Shown here piece after piece: positions 63,901-64,000 of a stretch of 64,000 nucleotides of DNA. This DNA comes from an uncultured Verrucomicrobiota bacterium. GTDB taxonomy: Bacteria > Verrucomicrobiota > Kiritimatiellia > SS1-B-03-39 > UBA6053. The DNA is taken from positions 1 through 64,000 of the forward strand of contig CAKZLZ010000111.1 of assembly GCA_937127435.1 (NCBI GenBank). The letters are read 5' to 3'. Position numbers and translations under genes: made by a program. Under the pieces are notes generated by a model. That model was not told the DNA's origin. It was given only the letters and a program-made list of their open reading frames with translations, and did not search any database. Numbering within the stretch: position 1 is the first letter of the stretch; every line of letters begins with the position of its first letter.

Positions 63901-64000
63901 TACTTGGAAGCGGATTGGGAACCGGCGCAGATTTGGTTTTGAATGAGTTAGATGGACTCGATATCCGCTTCATACAAACGGATGCGGGGTATGTTGATTT
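51921..64000 (+). CDS. Giant LEPR-XLL domain-containing surface protein, incomplete at 3' end
   Basis: One frame stays open from ATG 51921 through the window end (over 4,026 codons), although the ORF track omits it. After a short basic start, 'FEIETMEPRLLLNAA' (residues ~28-42) is the LEPR-XLL motif that begins many giant secreted proteins of PVC bacteria and some proteobacteria. The body is acidic and beta-rich. Two 'xGDRVLI...NGIYRV' modules as in phage-tail and adhesin proteins lie near residues 1,790-1,880 and 1,945-2,045. An EF-hand-like 'DNNGDMLITRDDI' occurs near 2,285. A Lys-rich block is at ~2,706-2,835, an RTX-like glycine/aspartate region at ~3,170-3,360, and haemagglutinin-type repeats run to the edge. 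Likely an adhesin or matrix protein; the export route is not visible. Confidence 0.93.
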   Translation, partial: MTTKNNRYLPEWRRHLRRAPKVKKQSSFEIETMEPRLLLNAALYDTTPTTPDADVQTRISTQLLELFDQLSELGFDINANDALNEQLKEIIAPLLGQSLDDLQEVEIGDFFEFARNTALKTYLEGTNPDSAGLALEIDTAIESIAGLSANVRDDSTANQLDIFIEIDTSGSSQEALKLGDAGQEFNLDLDEDALVTLERKESFSFRIQADLSDTSAAGLGDSKFQVELGELDVLSAEVLHTSTNNPVDGWGIEVGLLGAGEDGVTSGAYVSASDIRMNITGKLDLSAGAGGDGIFSLDEMKSFGGTFDTAFSFDLPTTASTPTVIGQNTANMNLSVDVYNDVASDQHIASLDGVTGILGFRDDNLFDDRAPLVTAVDTMTAFSRLTTSDLLEMVNSTVSLIEAMGVSGDLQDLVPLLNLSTGDAYAFGEAFRTVMMGQLQNEEMVLTAVNAPSTRKDDGGTLVSDPLDFTGAAGFNIMVGTGSPVVISLATDIARLTLEDLRDDLNTALDAALPVGHGVAARLSAGESPRLELFADSGTSFLVAGFAPDVDGLLDLGFNTHAEVVLSGDGPLGQPTGTSEDAERFQLDRLLFESAGPLDMADFTQSRQFNVRVNGASAVTVTLAGRSYADIYSLTTSIRNQLISEGLYNSLDETGVNVRVMGDVGSEVLQFYGESDVYKLRLTGSDLSKFGLSTGTQTSPYMDFELNGDGETYRVYLPGNMTNGVLDVVPNFSISDLVRDIRFALSETTYRQLGGGGEEQAGLLDESAGTGIDVRGTTNAAGDLDGGLQFFARNPGLGSGEVASFEITGQTASLSHFNFDAGFRDSTPFTSGEIFTQAAFNSVQEFAAILANAPTTPLVGITTPAPSFNTGNLTFTFPIEFSYTPADLTDVELNLSDSYDKISNLQSDSTVTVSRSSTSSFEFEVALKPDTSTSEALTVELPVTLMDWDGVLSTDAVLRFIFDDGVEHDIRINEVDTLANASTQDFADLVALAIASDANLAGKILVSVEKDAVNDIESIFFTTDPAMVDTRMLQLVIPPEISSPVTSTNAAVDVLNFATGATAFTSVADTLHATGAPTGFNTSNYALVSFELPDGSIDTILLDPEETADNTQLDYPGGDGGVDPIGSYPEALVRDLNFAIQQSLELTTLYDAKVEAFVDSDGFLAFRLNADLFPDDGSLANEDWTVTVQADYTEAQYNGLNLDLGSKEQTIAGATQDIRLTAVSGAFGETNPYKLDNGASFDISINGSDYVRLTVPSNTGTPSQADLIAAFNTALAGTAVTIGASNFVLSDFLKAATYGDGSRISIISLDNTASANPEVKSFRLLPADVAGNEAVSVLGFSADEQLTGARGGESFIDVLQLTGTATVDGVTDVITATGGFGFAEWQASGGNLDLVASSRTSLVEGLNTRFRLNDLLDTVSAGTISDISSTHVDPSTYATLTLDTLSFTDDSQGVAMSGLVFGSTPTITISHALTGDSLNSSINDFAALPDPDVAYSETNGMENLYKMGFEDVLEGLQRTADFVTDQMRIDPDGAGAGKNAYSTKLLFVREGMQEIFDLGAALDETISELNDARPRTLQEVRRSISDLLQLNFSEVDVSLETSFLAGALDSASVVIQFPFMQALSVSLPLFIDLVQLRDRSSDPAIVDFDLAGLSALASSRANPLEVSVNLLAELNLDIAVQAVKDGVAIQPRTLLRDTTEILTHFNMVGENLNGDLPVGNARFRLTNGQVAINAHGEVASDDANGTPGVYNNDALVEGYVAPVPVTVEAATTEELSASFSAGTLTASANGLLSVDGHSGWSVGDRVLINHQSDSAENGVYRITRIGSASEAWEMERATEGDSSAELNTTVFEAQQGEDYAGRQFVVTEPVGTLNTDPIRFARLIDPAVFEINLNGDQVLAYTVIAATTSQLDAEYVETGDPTKPKAYRAELVANTNGSLNSISTTLASGRQVVGIDGVGYLDINDYVLIKDQVSDSSLGNPDIRYQNGIYRVAELGDADTKWRLVRVDWVDEISEFDELRVKVTSGRDNIGDTLIQQTTTLGVEVSAGENFDFTSALERVYSNFNSSTLGFDAWADINPNGQAQALLPMIIVVTDSDGNEVLVTKDTSELTEAQKQDSALVAAAPDFVPVNIRVLNEPVSGRTGLDRLFDITVPANDPGIAAPVVFFTNPDVSARKLEFPALGPNIPPVDVLNILRDPFLMGEALDLSLFNLQFAIDQALGNQIALLGGSLPDYVPFIEEWRSTLTNRVRDELRVNKLKPINAILNSLYSVLGPSGAGYLADNNGDMLITRDDIQVLTLDAAETATVWDPNDAANYDRNGANEEFELTPTSAVSLTFDFDLRKTMSDDSNEINIDRIDLGVPELGITFSNETAVVNSSGDKVDKTGGINLRTAFHLNMGFGVDLQDGFFLYNPENTSPTDDNPLMTLDIEAVLDGDLATPGIQIFEQANRSSSWNELNVQMADGMDVPGAGDLASGFYGTFDFTFNSGSGGLDNQRITLADMNALATLGVDQFDAPAEADPRLYARGIMDFTLNADTDIHLLVEGGKAGGTFGNSGIPDIQFEFYYQERFGDGYALLNYAPMAALQASVNGDPDMPEFRYNRHLIDIVDMAYTGLTIDVEGFLEGSIFEALLKFEEGYSHLRPIVDFLLTPVPGTEWMNEPFILGDLFGSSFVTFASTVNRLSDMVRVLGEGIQGPDRKPNWAKPRMNLTVASNLGRKTSIVKKIRGKLGSDEKYQKYLDDNEFSRDIRSLESSDRSDTIQWTDNPLYRDSTVTEEQSKAQLKESFKEKLFTPNKFADRFEKFRDKGFAINQKDGKLKKFVKKQSNESLAKTDARPGSKSPIIGLTGGGFRLDYVKPETIFQILNGETANLTFLELPRLELGIAYRKSFPLPAFPPLIATVGGQFSINIHLKFGWDTQGFYWSTLDTFGQASPAFGLQGRFTVGVALSAGLIEAGIEAFFEIDVDFNWNDVTVDIASASRTTFFTPVDEDAFPRPPSFGDPGSVDYGKLRQSQMDYLQSQPGAMGNLFDVTITGRVGVTFYVDLTIPVPFVGPITKRILAKTFSMEIFQTTVFALKPSIQLGSVSGGTLQLHIGTHADLRLFGDTRDRNEVFTITSRGAGSGNSENVTVTAVLNNVTFTQDFYNITRVVGTAGGGQSLIDARALTRATVFFTGGSGNTILYSGNGTANGLQNELRGGNGTATLIGSTTQSSILRAGTSNTVIIGGSAGDDIYSGGRSDRLVGGGGGDTYYFGDDFGRDRIEVTGTGNTVDFSAAVNDITFDLGRLVQSAKSGLNTVFFAPDESGQNTIDTWIGGGGNDRFNTFFFAPDRTLNINGGQGSNFYAMTIGNPATRYFADTNPGALLLADKMSPQNIGRISLVDPTGNGHTLIKQTFPERISYDRTYVDNGREQATMSGMGRVDLDAGNATVVWGQEGVEWIDLGVGAEITAGTIEMISSVEAEGLTLNLKRSFSITQRINLRNDSDIVINIQNPDPLGDSSLFMGPAPGHTALWTPGIYSSSGSVTDLGGAQADSTIGDGEGKISINTPTGSVFNSDPSRTGVIQALNGEVLIQTRNSIGLSGDPIKINAKYLAGRTSTPIATLSQGIFLTSDSNLHIAEIDGVDGLITQSGRIEIDMDPGLLLQYSNISAGDGRDIILASDRIEISNGKLTTIQVLESFTNTRTESSTYWVSVPVTVPYSYVSWTDTYYYHTFWIAVEVTETYEVEYTDYRYVDQQILVGAGGQIQTEGNVYIRNASDLMDIEIGKATTSPGVLSVTRGLLDTIAATAAAIVVGRNSTETIKSGKATVYNYAFDQGLVVHGSEVDVPGTGVGGNLSSLAKLEFHTYDTAGGGDGSIVFDANADLESLSISARAFRDIIVNGYLQVTTDSGLLDFAAGVGASTTGGANNSGNLTVNAGAVVEANVNNATVNLAAGNLAGDIQIHADITSRGSMAVNALGGGITVDATKRLMADRLATASKNTSTLYTDVRQLDAATVLGSGLGTGADLVLNELDGLDIRFIQTDAGYVD
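60036..60435 (+). other. Lysine/arginine-rich block inside the giant protein
   Basis: About 130 residues that are rich in Lys, Arg, Glu and Asp ('KKIRGKLGSDEKYQKYLDD', 'KEKLFTPNKFADRFEKFRD') in a protein otherwise acidic and Lys-poor. Codons AGA, AGG, ATA and TTA become frequent only here. The frame is intact on both sides. Confidence 0.8.
61420..62000 (+). other. RTX-like glycine/aspartate region of the giant protein
   Basis: Degenerate nonapeptide-like runs: 'GGSGNTILYSGNGTANGL', 'GGSAGDDIYSGGRSDRLVGG', 'GGGGGDTYYFGDDFGRDRI' and 'GGGGNDRFNTFFF', which match the GGxGxDxUx calcium-binding beta-roll with variations. Suggests calcium-dependent folding outside the cell. Confidence 0.75.

Overview
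The window reads as a chromosomal segment from a Gram-negative member of the PVC group, most likely Verrucomicrobiota (Opitutia/Puniceicoccales-like) or a close relative. The evidence is two PEP-CTERM proteins, a giant secreted protein with an N-terminal LEPR-XLL motif, an RND pump and a lipid A-type acyltransferase (both imply an outer membrane), carboxynorspermidine-route polyamine genes, and many palindromic and heptamer repeats of the kind common in this phylum. No rRNA or tRNA gene was recognised. The taxon is an inference; no marker gene was searched.

Layout. 1-3.7 kb: end of an RND efflux adaptor and its complete pump. 3.8-8.6 kb: sugar-epimerase-like protein, polysaccharide pyruvyl transferase-like protein, SGNH lipoprotein, Dps and aspartate-semialdehyde dehydrogenase. 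8.6-11 kb: TIGR02757 protein, PrxQ/Bcp, and a rhodanese-MauE pair. 11-15.2 kb: PEP-CTERM protein, GH36 alpha-galactosidase and a beta-propeller protein, probably carbohydrate related. 15.2-16.4 kb: a small AT-rich island that contains what looks like one integron gene cassette. 16.4-22 kb: housekeeping genes (SpoU methylase, an operon of YjbQ, ClpS, SufU-like and MBL exonuclease, SurA-like, PdxA, RsmA). 22-23 kb: a REP-associated tyrosine transposase between two REP dimers. 23-29 kb: unknown protein, HAD phosphatase, a 1.27-kilo-residue secreted metalloprotease-like protein, riboflavin synthase. 29-35.4 kb: two GT-C-like membrane proteins, a GH2 glycosidase and a beta-barrel protein. 35.5-40 kb: polyamine operon (carboxynorspermidine dehydrogenase, arginine decarboxylase, carboxynorspermidine decarboxylase). 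40-43 kb: second PEP-CTERM protein, AraC regulator, DMT exporter. 43-46 kb: ECF sigma factor plus an anti-sigma-like/vWA fusion. 46-49.6 kb: a duplicated 223-bp repeat, an iron-sulfur GltD-like oxidoreductase, an LpxL-like acyltransferase. 49.6-51.8 kb: three small unknown proteins. 51.9 kb to the window end: one open frame of over 4,026 codons. It is missing from the supplied ORF track, presumably because it runs off the end.

Three threads stand out. First, short repeats (heptamer arrays, REPs, inverted repeats) do not only sit between genes: they supply stop codons to three genes and are translated inside two others. Second, an orphan integron-type cassette can be delimited to the base, because its left end and its attC right end would rebuild a perfect 7-bp R''/R' pair on circularisation. 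Third, several genes look damaged by single-base lesions (in-frame TAA in the adaptor, in-frame TGA in a GT-C protein, lost ClpS stop); these may be real decay or sequence error.
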